Below the pieces are notes generated by a model. It saw only the letters and a list, made by a program, of their open reading frames with translations, ran no database searches and was not told the DNA's origin. This document shows positions 20,657 to 28,379 of a stretch of 64,000 bases of DNA, in pieces. Origin of the DNA: Nitrobacter sp963807355 (GTDB taxonomy: Bacteria > Pseudomonadota > Alphaproteobacteria > Rhizobiales > Xanthobacteraceae); contig CAWEBX010000007.1 of the NCBI GenBank assembly GCA_963807355.1, forward strand, positions 254,429-318,428, written 5' to 3'. Position 1 is the first letter of the stretch. Each line of letters begins with the position of its first letter. Made by a program: the position numbers and the translations under genes.

Positions 20657-21062
20657 CGCCGCCCCGCTCCATCAAATCCATGCGGCTATAATACGAAACA
20701 CCTTGTGGGGGCTCGGGGGCGGGCGTCGTTTGTCGCCCGGCCGGATTCAACCGCAGCATCCGCGAATAGGTTGAGATGATCCGCGTCGCCTGCGCGAGGA
20801 CATTCAGCCAGCCGCTCGGCTTGCCGTCGTCGGTGATGTAGCCGACTGCCGCCAGTTCGCTGGAGGCGGTTTGCTCTAAGATGCACGCCCGGCAGTAGAC
20901 CGCCAGCAGCGGCGAATCGGTGCTTTGAAAATGATCGGCTCGGCAACCGGTCACCAGATCCGCGAAAAGCGCCCTTTCCGGCCCGGTGAGATCATCCGGC
21001 GGCCTGATCCGAGACCCGATCGGCGTCGAGAACGCGATGTCGGCGGAGGATTTACGCGGCAT
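20640..21062 (-). CDS. P27-family-like phage terminase small subunit
   Basis: A 140-residue protein starting MPRKSSADIAF after an AAGGA Shine-Dalgarno. The pattern LTGPERALFADLV, a DSPLLAVYCRA segment and NVLAQATRIISTYSRMLRLNP match the P27 small-terminase fold (Terminase_4). Small terminases pick the DNA to be packaged and hand it to the large ATPase subunit. No large subunit is encoded in the element, so a helper phage enzyme would be needed if this is functional. Confidence 0.75.
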   Translation of the reverse strand: MPRKSSADIAFSTPIGSRIRPPDDLTGPERALFADLVTGCRADHFQSTDSPLLAVYCRACILEQTASSELAAVGYITDDGKPSGWLNVLAQATRIISTYSRMLRLNPAGRQTTPAPEPPQGVSYYSRMDLMERGGDEDAH

Positions 21063-21504
21063 GGTCGGGTTCCTTACGGACGGTAGTAATATACCTTACA
21101 ACCTGATTCTTGGATTAGCACAGACGGTAATTAGGTAGCGATCAAAAACGGTTCCAAACAGTAGATTTATTCTCTTTTGGCGACCAGTTTCCAAGTTCCC
21201 CCAAGACGCCTACTAGCCCTCGTAGCTAACCGACCGCGCCGCCGCGTTGGAACTCATGGAACTTTAAGAATTTGGCATATCCCCCCGGCCCCGGCCTAAA
21301 TACCACATCACCCTAATGACTTACATGAGGAAATATTATAATACCTCAAGTGCGCTGTTTTGGGTCATACATCAAATAGGTCAATCCATTTGAATGCCTT
21401 ATACGACAGCGCAGTAGGCTGCGGATCCCCTAGAATATCCTACTAGGGCCATGGAACTCAGGTTGTATTAGGTTGTATCGCCAAAGTCCTCTTTGCCTGA
21501 AATA
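21063..21504. other. AT-rich gene-free control-like region in element
   Basis: About 440 bp without a supported gene, visibly richer in A/T than the rest of the window. It contains repeated GTTGTAT words near 21463, 21473 and 21512, with the first two in direct tandem. It also has two copies of CCTACTAG, near 21207 and 21439. It separates the capsid block from the small-terminase block. It could hold a replication origin, packaging site or promoter; none is proven. Confidence 0.5.
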
Positions 21505-21711
21505 CTAGAAGTTGTATTTTGATCTTGGGGGCGAATGGCCACCCTCGGGCGGCCCGCCGAACAACAAAGTCACCAGTTGCACTCGATCGCTTTCGCTCAG
21601 TTGGGAATAGAACGCGGCTAGTTCTTGAGCCTCATCTCTGAGCTGCCTGACCCTTGCCCTCTCCATCAAATTCATGGCGAGCGGACTGAGCCGACCATTG
21701 GCCTCAGGCAC
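21505..21711 (-). CDS. Small hypothetical protein (68 aa)
   Basis: Not recognised. A GTG start at 21711 has a GGAG Shine-Dalgarno about 8 bp upstream and overlaps the end of the preceding gene by 8 bp, so it is probably coupled to it. The sequence is helical and charged (ERARVRQLRDEAQELAAFY), with a flexible glycine/proline end. Confidence 0.6.
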   Translation of the reverse strand: MPEANGRLSPLAMNLMERARVRQLRDEAQELAAFYSQLSESDRVQLVTLLFGGPPEGGHSPPRSKYNF

Positions 21712-22267
21712 GACGCGCGCTCCGCAACGGCAACAGCGGCAGATCGACGACCCGCGCGTCCCGCATCTGGCTCCCCTGTGTCGGCGCGGCCTTCCCGATC
21801 TGGGCGTGCAGCTCGGCCAGCTCGGCGCGCTTCGTGGCGATCCTCACGTCAACACGCAGCTCCGTAAGCTGCTTCTCGAATTTCGCAACGACGTCACCGA
21901 CGGCATCCCCAACGCCCTCCATTACCTTCATGCATTCGCCCTCGATCATCTCCTTCACCTTGGTGTTCGCGTCAGTCCGTGCCGCCTGATGACGCGACAG
22001 CAAGGTGCGTTCCTGCTCCTTCGCGATGGCGGCCTGCCGGGCAGCCAACTCGCGCCTTGCGTTCTCCCCGCGCCACAAAAGGCCGGGATTGTCGCCGCGA
22101 TACGAAAGCAGAAATCCGATCTCGTTGTCTTCAGCCGACGCGTTGGTCCGTACGGGATCGCGATCGTCTATCTCGGCAACTTGCTGCTTGCGTTCGCTCA
22201 GCTCGGCGCGAACTTCATCGGCGCGCGCTCTGTTAGCCTCCAGCATCTCTCGCAAATCGTCGTTCAT
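21704..22267 (-). CDS. Hypothetical coiled-coil protein downstream of capsid gene
   Basis: About 187 residues from the ATG at 22267; an alternative start at 22297 would overlap the capsid stop. Long charged helices (RARADEVRAELSERKQQVAE, then KFEKQLTELRVDVRI) suggest a coiled coil. It follows the capsid gene almost directly. In phage maps this position is often taken by scaffold, head-completion or decoration proteins, but no family is recognised here. Confidence 0.65.
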   Translation of the reverse strand: MNDDLREMLEANRARADEVRAELSERKQQVAEIDDRDPVRTNASAEDNEIGFLLSYRGDNPGLLWRGENARRELAARQAAIAKEQERTLLSRHQAARTDANTKVKEMIEGECMKVMEGVGDAVGDVVAKFEKQLTELRVDVRIATKRAELAELHAQIGKAAPTQGSQMRDARVVDLPLLPLRSARRA

Positions 22268-22272
22268 CACAT

Positions 22273-23367
22273 TCACCAATTCGCTGTCGTCATCCAACTA
22301 ACAGCGCGGTCGTCGCGTCGCGCCCAGGAAGCAGGCAACCGCACTTTGAGTGCAACGCAGTCCGTCTGGAAAATTGACCGGCTTGGAGCCGCCACGCCGC
22401 TCACATCTCCGATGTTGACGGGCTCGCCATCTTCGAAATGCAACACGCTATCGCGGCTGGCCGACATCTGCGGCGTCGTGCCGGTCGCGCTGCAAATAGC
22501 ATCCGGCGCAACCGCCAGAATATCGGCTGGCGCAATTGCGGGCGATGCGAGAATTGTTATCGCTCCGATTCCGGCACCGCCGTGCAGCCGCAGCGTTGCC
22601 GCTCGCGCGGGGTTGGCGATCAAGACCGGCGGCGTGTTGCCAGAGACGGTGCTGACGGCAGCAATGAGCGACGAAACGTCGGCCAGCATTGCGGTAGGCG
22701 CATCACTAGCGGTGCTAGCGGGTAACGCGCCAATTCCATTCCGCAGCCCAGCAGGCTGAACATCTGGAATAGCCGGATCGGCGGACAGCGCCACTGCATC
22801 CAATGCGAGCCCGACGTTCTGCGTCATCAGGTTTTCAACGATCACCAGCGTGTTAGCGCTGCTGCCCCGGAGTAATTCGTTGCTGAATGCAGAGATCGAG
22901 CCGATCTTGAAAGGCTCAAGAATGGTGGGCTGCGCCAAGGCTTGGCGAACGGGGAATGGTTTTCCCTCTCCAATGAAACCAGCCCCGTCTGGATCCGGAA
23001 TGAACGCTGGAATCGAGATCTTTCCGGAATGGTCGAAGGAAAGCTGAAGACCTAGCGCGAACAGCGCGGGCGCCGCGAAGCGACGGCTGAGTACGGCGTG
23101 GAAATCGGAGATCACCGTCTGAACTAAAGCTGGCGTGTTATCCGTCGTTGTCACGTTGACGGCGGCTCGCGTCATCCATGCAACGTTTCGGTCCCCCGGC
23201 CATTCCCGCGCAACGACATCATCGACGCTTTCGCTGGGTTTGCCAGGACGGTCGCAAGCCATGACGTGTGCGGCTGCGGAGCGCACCAGCGTGTTGAGAC
23301 CGGCGCGGCGGAGTGCGCCCGGATCGGCGCGCAATGGAATTGAAACTCTGGGTATTGCTGTGTTCAT
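22273..23367 (-). CDS. HK97-like major capsid protein
   Basis: A 364-residue protein, intact. The HK97-fold pattern is visible in GFIGEGKPFPVRQ followed by a PFKIGSISAFSNELLR stretch (E-loop/P-domain region). NLMTQNVGLALDAVALS and AGLRNGIGALPAS come next, and a C-terminal domain with RDSVLHFEDGEPVNIGDVS. No protease or portal gene is beside it, which is unusual for a phage head module. If the element is a satellite, this protein may build its own capsid or remodel the helper's. Confidence 0.8.
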   Translation of the reverse strand: MNTAIPRVSIPLRADPGALRRAGLNTLVRSAAAHVMACDRPGKPSESVDDVVAREWPGDRNVAWMTRAAVNVTTTDNTPALVQTVISDFHAVLSRRFAAPALFALGLQLSFDHSGKISIPAFIPDPDGAGFIGEGKPFPVRQALAQPTILEPFKIGSISAFSNELLRGSSANTLVIVENLMTQNVGLALDAVALSADPAIPDVQPAGLRNGIGALPASTASDAPTAMLADVSSLIAAVSTVSGNTPPVLIANPARAATLRLHGGAGIGAITILASPAIAPADILAVAPDAICSATGTTPQMSASRDSVLHFEDGEPVNIGDVSGVAAPSRSIFQTDCVALKVRLPASWARRDDRAVSWMTTANW

Positions 23368-23424
23368 ACCGCGATCATGACACGGGTCGCATGCGGCTGA
23401 CGGGTACGCGTACCCACGATTTTG

Positions 23425-23673
23425 CTAGTATTTTTTCGACCCGTAAGCAGCTTCGCGCCACCACGCCGAGATAGCCCTGCCGATCCTTTTTGGATTGTCG
23501 CCGTAGTCGCTGCCGTCGTCCATCGAGACGTGATCGAGTAAAAATTGCAGCATGACGCCGTCGTACTCGACAGGCCCGGTGCAGGCCAGCCCCGCAGCCG
23601 CGCGACGAGCGCGGCGCTGCTTGCGGGTTTCACGCTTGCGGTCGGCGGCGGCTGGCGGTCGGCGGGCGTGCAT
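23425..23673 (-). CDS. Hypothetical protein (82 aa)
   Basis: Not recognised. I chose ATG 23673 (MHARRPPAAADRK) because AAAGGAG sits about 11 bp upstream of it. The N-terminus is strongly basic (RKRETRKQRRARRAAAG). The C-terminus reads VMLQFLLDHVSMDDGSDYG and then WWREAAYGSKK. It lies between the capsid gene and a small gene after the primase. Confidence 0.6.
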   Translation of the reverse strand: MHARRPPAAADRKRETRKQRRARRAAAGLACTGPVEYDGVMLQFLLDHVSMDDGSDYGDNPKRIGRAISAWWREAAYGSKKY

Positions 23674-23722
23674 TTCGGCGGTTTCTCCTTTGCGCAATTG
23701 CCGATCGTCCGGTCGGCGCGGT

Positions 23723-24007
23723 TCACTTCGCTCCTCTTGTCTTCGTCTGCACCGGCCTAAGCATCACTCGCGTTTGAACCTGCTGGCGCAAAAACGGCCG
23801 CAGAAAAGCCATGCCGACCTCACGCTTCAACTGTTCGACGTCGAGACGCTCGACCGCCAGTTCGAGAATCGTTGTCTCGTTCTGGTCGCCTGAAAGCTCG
23901 TCCGGATTGTCGAGCACCTCGGCCCGTAGCGACTGCTCGCGCTCCCGGAGATTTTTGATTTCGCTTCGGATGTCGGCCAGGCGGTCGACCACGTGACGGT
24001 TCGCCAT
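23723..24007 (-). CDS. Hypothetical coiled-coil protein (94 aa)
   Basis: Not recognised. Its ATG overlaps the primase stop as TAATG, so it is translationally coupled to the primase/helicase. The first 40 residues form a likely coiled coil (RLADIRSEIKNLREREQSL). Possible replication accessory protein by position only. Confidence 0.65.
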   Translation of the reverse strand: MANRHVVDRLADIRSEIKNLREREQSLRAEVLDNPDELSGDQNETTILELAVERLDVEQLKREVGMAFLRPFLRQQVQTRVMLRPVQTKTRGAK

Positions 24008-26517
24008 TACTCGCCCCTCACGTCGACGCGACCCCTGTATGGCTCCTCACATTGCCGGTGGAGCCGGGCCATGGGCCCGTCGCTAAAAGAGACCTCGTTA
24101 CCTCCCGGACGGCCGCAGTAGTCGCAAACGTCGTGGTCCCCCTTTGCAACTGCACACCTGCCCGCAAGCCCGCCGTTATTGGACTTCTCGCATTTTCCAA
24201 CTGCACACCCCTCATCCATGGTGTGCACTTCGAAAATTGAAGAAGTGTCCGGTACATCTATGTTGTGTGCAGGTGTGCGGTTGGGATCGGCTAGATAGCG
24301 TTCAAAGGCCTCTTCGAACTGGTCGCGTTTGTAGCCACGGACACGGGCAGTCTTCGGCCCAACGTTGTCCGGGCCGATGCCAACTGGCTTCAGTATCCGG
24401 GCGAGCCGGTTCTGGGTCAGTGGTTTGCCGCCATCCATCTCACCCCAAGGCCGCCCCTCCAGCTCGATCAAACGCTGCACCAGATCGGCGGACGGCATCT
24501 CGCCATCGGAGAAGGCCACGTCCCGGATGTCCGAGAGCAGTTGCTCAAGCTGGGAGTTTTCTTCGCCAGTCCGCGCCTGTGCGGCCAAGGCGGCGGCATC
24601 GATGTAGCCCGGCCAGTCGCCACCGACGACGGTCGCAATGGCCTTCAGCACCCGCCAGTTGTCGCGGGCACGGTTGATGATGCCGTCCGGCATCGGCGGT
24701 TTGGCAGCGGCGATCTCGACCGCATGGTCTTGAGCCCATCGCGCGCTCTGTCGCGCCAACTGGTCAAGATGTCCGACCTCGTCGAGGCTGAACGACCTAA
24801 CCTCACCGTCGGCAGGGCGACGACGTTTCAGACCAACTGGGATAGAACGATCCGCCAGGGTCGGCGGCAGCTCGCCGATGAGGGCCACGCTGCAAGGAGA
24901 GAACGTCGCGAACAGTCGAGGCTCCAGGTCCTCACCAACCACGCGCAGGACCGCACCGTCATGTCGGTGCCCGCTATTCAAGATGCCTCGCAATTCTTCG
25001 CTCAACTCCACGAAGGTGTCTCCTTCATCGATCAGCAGGCAGGGTTTGTGCATTTCGACCACTCTGAGGATGGCGGCGGCAGTTGCGTTCGAAGCCTTCA
25101 AGGGCCGCAGCACCAGCCGGGAGATGATGTCGGTCAGCGTGCTCTTGCCGCACCCCATGACGGGCGAGCTAATGCACAATCTCGGCGAAACTAAAAAATG
25201 CTCGGCAAGAAATGTGTAGAGCGTCCAGACCGCACAGGATCGGGCCGCATGCTCGGGCAGAACGATGTAGGTCTGGATAGCCGTAACGATTGCATTGAGC
25301 AGGCTCGCGCCGTTGACCGGATCGTCTGACGGCTTCGGCTCATGCAGCTCGACGGCGCGTCCCTGCAAGCGCCTCCCGTCGTCACCGCCGAGCCTATCAC
25401 GCTCGTGCTGTACCATGCGGTCGAGGACGCTCGCACGACAGCCAAGGATATCGGCTGCAACCTTGCGCTCGCGCTCATAGTCGAGTGGCGGGAGCTTTGC
25501 GAGCCGCGCGATCTCGATGTCGGTCTCGCTTTGCTCCTCCTCGGGCTCGAACGGCTCGGTGGTCCCGTGCTCGTCAGGCGGCACCCAGTCCGCCGTCTTG
25601 CCGATCAGCCCGTGCAGCGCCTCGGCTGTGCCGCCATGGGCTATCCAGTCGGAGACGTCGCCCTTGAGCGGCATGTCGGGCCAGTGCCGCCATAGCTCCA
25701 GCACACGAACCCGTTGCGCAATCCCGTGCAGCGCCGTCGCGACAGCCTGTGCGTGATCCTGTCCCGGCAGGATCGGTGACCCATCCGGATGGAGCATTGG
25801 CTCGCCGGTCTTTTGGTACTTCTTCGGCGGGTCGTTGTCGGGGATGATGACGACGTCCATCCCGCGAAAAAACGGGGTTAAATCCTCGTGCCACTTTCCT
25901 GCGCCGCCCGCATTGGTGGTTGCGGGCACGCCGAGTTTCCACAAGGCATCGGCATCCCGTTCGCCCTCACAAATAACGACGACGCGGTCGTGGGTGTCGA
26001 GCATCTCTGGCAAGCGATAGGGAACGGGTTTGACGCCCTTAACGCTCCAGCTCCAACCCTTGCCGTTTGGTTTGCGTTGCCGGAAGTCTTTCGGTTGAAA
26101 CCGGCAGACCTGAAAGACCAGCTCGCCGTCCTGATCGGCATAGTCATAGGTGGCGACAATCTTTCCAGGTGCCGCTCGCTGCTTGCCGTTCGCCTTGCGC
26201 GGCTCGGCGCGAGGGATGTCGCGGCCGACGAAGTCCCGCGCGAAGACCAGTGCGGCCGGGAAATCACAACTGCGCTCGCGCGGGATCAAGTCGAACAGGT
26301 CGCCGCCCTGTTGTACCTCGTGATCGAAAAAGCTCCCGGCCTTTTTCCCGGCAACGATGACGGCGAGCGAGCCCCTCGTGCCGAAACGCATGTCCGCTTT
26401 TGACGACAACGACGCGTTCGGCTCGCCTAGCAGGTGCCGCGCCAGCTCGGCGGCGCGACCCGCGAGCGCGATGCGGATATCCTCGGTGTCGTCGCGGTGG
26501 CGTGCTGTCTTGGTCAT
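24007..26517 (-). CDS. Large primase/helicase-type replication protein (DUF3631-like)
   Basis: About 836 residues from the ATG at 26517 (849 if 26556 is used; neither has a clear Shine-Dalgarno). The N-terminal third has TOPRIM-like features: VVICEGERDADALW and later DVVIIPDNDPP, as in phage primases. The middle has a Walker A loop in SSPVMGCGKSTLTD (about residue 467 of the long form) and Walker B in PCLLIDEGD, then a region resembling DUF3631. The C-terminus carries several cysteines (VCDYCGRPGG) that could bind zinc. The likely job is to start replication of the excised element. Intact frame. Confidence 0.82.
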   Translation of the reverse strand: MTKTARHRDDTEDIRIALAGRAAELARHLLGEPNASLSSKADMRFGTRGSLAVIVAGKKAGSFFDHEVQQGGDLFDLIPRERSCDFPAALVFARDFVGRDIPRAEPRKANGKQRAAPGKIVATYDYADQDGELVFQVCRFQPKDFRQRKPNGKGWSWSVKGVKPVPYRLPEMLDTHDRVVVICEGERDADALWKLGVPATTNAGGAGKWHEDLTPFFRGMDVVIIPDNDPPKKYQKTGEPMLHPDGSPILPGQDHAQAVATALHGIAQRVRVLELWRHWPDMPLKGDVSDWIAHGGTAEALHGLIGKTADWVPPDEHGTTEPFEPEEEQSETDIEIARLAKLPPLDYERERKVAADILGCRASVLDRMVQHERDRLGGDDGRRLQGRAVELHEPKPSDDPVNGASLLNAIVTAIQTYIVLPEHAARSCAVWTLYTFLAEHFLVSPRLCISSPVMGCGKSTLTDIISRLVLRPLKASNATAAAILRVVEMHKPCLLIDEGDTFVELSEELRGILNSGHRHDGAVLRVVGEDLEPRLFATFSPCSVALIGELPPTLADRSIPVGLKRRRPADGEVRSFSLDEVGHLDQLARQSARWAQDHAVEIAAAKPPMPDGIINRARDNWRVLKAIATVVGGDWPGYIDAAALAAQARTGEENSQLEQLLSDIRDVAFSDGEMPSADLVQRLIELEGRPWGEMDGGKPLTQNRLARILKPVGIGPDNVGPKTARVRGYKRDQFEEAFERYLADPNRTPAHNIDVPDTSSIFEVHTMDEGCAVGKCEKSNNGGLAGRCAVAKGDHDVCDYCGRPGGNEVSFSDGPMARLHRQCEEPYRGRVDVRGE

Positions 26518-26604
26518 AGGTCTTAGAACCTTGCGAGAGGTTTGGACCGGGCTCATATTGGCGGGTGGTGATGCCCCGGCCGTTTGCCCGGTCGGAAAAG
26601 TCTG

Positions 26605-26640
26605 AAAAGCCCCGGACGTGGTCCCCTTCGCGTCCGGGGC
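26605..26640 (-). terminator. Rho-independent terminator
   Basis: A perfect 10-bp stem (GCCCCGGACG / CGTCCGGGGC) with a 12-nt loop, followed on the minus strand by TTTTC. It lies between the 109-residue HTH-like gene and the primase gene, so primase transcription may need anti-termination or its own promoter. Confidence 0.75.
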
Positions 26641-26674
26641 TTCGCTTTGTTCAGCGGGCTTCGCCCCTTTTGTC

Positions 26675-27004
26675 CTATTCCGCCGCTTGCATCATCGGTT
26701 CTGTGAGTTTGTCGATCGCCGCGAAGACCCGGCCGACGCCGATCTTTTTGATGACACGCTCGACGTCGGCATCGCTCAACCGCCTTCGGTATTTGTTGTG
26801 CAAGGTGGACAGCGTGATCGCGCCACACGCCAGACGCTCGCGCTCGTCGGTGCTGATGTGGCGTAGAGAAGCCACATAGGAGATCGAGACCCGCGCCACC
26901 GCTGCAGCCTGCGGCCGAGTGAGGTTGTAAAGAGATCCATGCTGCAGATCGTGGGCCAGTAGCGCACGCTTCGCGGGACTAAGCAGTCTCAAGCGGCGGG
27001 CCAA
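26675..27004 (-). CDS. Hypothetical HTH-like protein (109 aa or longer)
   Basis: No named family. Sequence SPAKRALLAHDLQHGSLY and AAAVARVSISYVASLRHIS has the look of a helix-turn-helix, with a likely DNA-binding or regulatory role. The nearest start in frame is TTG at 27004. A start at 27068 (MDLYSPISG) would work if one base shift lies near 27030, since the frame just before 27004 reads SDINGRELARRL, continuous with the protein. It sits between the AlpA-like gene and the primase. Confidence 0.6.
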   Translation of the reverse strand: MARRLRLLSPAKRALLAHDLQHGSLYNLTRPQAAAVARVSISYVASLRHISTDERERLACGAITLSTLHNKYRRRLSDADVERVIKKIGVGRVFAAIDKLTEPMMQAAE

Positions 27005-27208
27005 TTCGCGGCCGTTGATATCGGAGCGACAGGAATTGCGCTGCCGCTAATGGGACTATATAAATCCATGACTAAGTTTTCCTTCGGTAAACGGCCGGTT
27101 TGTCCTGATCCTTTGCGGGGTTGAGGGACACCGGCTGTTTTCATGTCGGCAGTTTTGTTGAAGTGATCCGCGCGTGGCCGCCGAACGTCACCGCGCGCGG
27201 CAAACTGT

Positions 27209-27469
27209 TTATGCGGACACCTCCTCGCGCGCGCGCCGCCAAGCCGCAGCCGCTTCATGCGAGATCAAAACTCGCCGACCGACCTTCATCTCGATCGGGC
27301 CACGACCTTGGCTCTTCAGTTTCCAGTAGAGCGCTGGCGAGAAGCCGTTCGCGTTGCAAAACTCGACAATAGAGAGTGCGAGCAGCGGCACCGGCGCGAC
27401 CTGGCGTGGTGCGCGTTTCTGCTTTGGCACGGCTTTCTTGCGCGAGCGCGCGGGTTTCGGCTTTCGCAT
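27209..27469 (-). CDS. AlpA/excisionase-like DNA-binding protein
   Basis: An 86-residue protein with a very basic N-terminus (RKPKPARSRKKAVPKQKR). A MerR/AlpA-type winged HTH follows: SIVEFCNANGFSPALYWKLK, then VGRRVLISHEAAAAWRR. Such proteins act as excisionases or as activators of satellite and prophage genes. GGAG lies about 7 bp before the ATG. It heads the minus-strand gene block of the element and is the best candidate for its switch. Confidence 0.8.
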   Translation of the reverse strand: MRKPKPARSRKKAVPKQKRAPRQVAPVPLLALSIVEFCNANGFSPALYWKLKSQGRGPIEMKVGRRVLISHEAAAAWRRAREEVSA

Positions 27470-27600
27470 CCGAAGGCTCCAGCATTGAAGATTAAACTGT
27501 GTGCTGGATGATGGGCCTTGACGGCCGGATTTGTGAAGCCAAAGTCGGCGACAGGTTTAGACAGGTGAGGACAGGTTAGAGCCTGTCCTAATTTGTCCCG

Positions 27601-28092
27601 TTAGCGCAGCCCGCGAATGTATCGCGCTAATGTTTTGTCGCTGGCGCTGGTCTGCAATTTTTTGCGCAGATCCTGATACTTTTGCTTCCAGCGTCGAGGG
27701 TCACGCTTAAGGTCACGCAGCAACTTGCGGCCTTCTTTGATTTGGGCCGAAGACAGCATTACATGCGGCCCCGGCTTCTCTCGGGGTTGCGGCTTGGTCT
27801 GCTTCTGTTTGGATTTGTGCTTCGGCTCGGATTTCTGTTTCGCCTTGGTCTTAACATCGGCGCTGGCAGGCTGATGCGGCTGCTCTGCCCATGGCGGCCG
27901 CTTCTGATTGTTGCGGATCTCCACGTAGTCGTCGAGGAACTCGCGACCCTCATTGAGCTTGGCGCGCTGTTCAGGAGTTTCGGCAGGAGGCTTCTTCTGT
28001 AGGGCGGCGCGCTGCTGGGGCGTGTAGGTGCCCGCCAGCTTCTTGAAGAGCGCGCGCTGTTCAGGTGTATAATTGTCGGCAACCTTGCCCAT
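27601..28092 (-). CDS. Lys/Gln-rich hypothetical protein at right end of element
   Basis: About 163 residues from ATG 28092. The N-terminus repeats a TPEQRA-type unit three times (YTPEQRALFKKL, YTPQQRAALQKK, ETPEQRAKL). The middle is a long Lys/Gln/Pro-rich linker, and the C-terminus is basic and helical (RKLLRDLKRDPRRWKQKYQD). No family is recognised. It could be a nucleic-acid-binding protein. It lies at the edge of the element, next to attR. Confidence 0.62.
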   Translation of the reverse strand: MGKVADNYTPEQRALFKKLAGTYTPQQRAALQKKPPAETPEQRAKLNEGREFLDDYVEIRNNQKRPPWAEQPHQPASADVKTKAKQKSEPKHKSKQKQTKPQPREKPGPHVMLSSAQIKEGRKLLRDLKRDPRRWKQKYQDLRKKLQTSASDKTLARYIRGLR

Positions 28093-28217
28093 GTGCGATC
28101 TCACTTGGGTTGGTCAGACCGGGCCGCCGACGTTGACAGCGTCGCGGCCCGGTCGCTTGTTATCGCGCCGCCGACAAGGCTAGAACAAGCCGTTTTTCCT
28201 CGGTTCAAACCACGCTG

Positions 28218-28235
28218 GGGACACTATAGGGACAC
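28218..28235 (+). repeat. Paired GGGACAC repeat, right end
   Basis: Two GGGACAC units separated by 4 bp, same orientation and spacing as at 17863-17880, 51 bp before attR. Confidence 0.55.
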
Positions 28236-28285
28236 CGATTTCGCAACTACTTGAGGGGTCAGAATTTTTTTTCCATAAGCGCTTA

Positions 28286-28300
28286 CCCTGCTTGGGAGAA
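28286..28300 (+). repeat. Right attachment-site repeat (attR candidate)
   Basis: CCCTGCTTGGGAGAA, identical to 17742-17756. It lies 80 bp before the hisS start codon. Confidence 0.75.
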
Positions 28301-28347
28301 GGAAGAAAGCCTGCCTTGCCCATCTACGCTTCGGCTGATAACCCGGC

Positions 28348-28369
28348 TGTAAGTCAACACTGACTTACA
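28348..28369. promoter_or_regulatory. Palindromic operator-like site upstream of hisS
   Basis: A perfect 9-bp inverted repeat, TGTAAGTCA-acac-TGACTTACA, ending 10 bp before the hisS ATG. This form is typical of operators bound by TetR/AcrR-family repressors. No such gene is in the neighbourhood. Confidence 0.6.
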
Positions 28370-28379
28370 AACGAGCGCC

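Larger units (their letters stand above)
17742..28300. mobile_element. Integrated phage-satellite-like element (10.6 kb)
   Basis: Bounded by a perfect 15-bp direct repeat (CCCTGCTTGGGAGAA), with a tyrosine integrase at the left end reading inward. Most other genes are on the minus strand: a 167-residue Lys-rich protein, an AlpA-like regulator, a 109-residue HTH-like protein, a primase/helicase, two small proteins, an HK97-type capsid protein, two more small proteins, a P27-like small terminase, further small proteins and a CsbD-like protein. No large terminase, portal, protease, tail, lysin or phage repressor gene is seen. That set is too small for a complete prophage and fits a phage-inducible satellite, or a remnant. 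It sits between tadG and hisS, not in a tRNA gene. Confidence 0.8.

Noticed and set aside
23364..23726. 120-residue frame MNRADRTIGN...
   Set aside because: It overlaps the 82-residue frame, which has a good Shine-Dalgarno and better protein-like composition.
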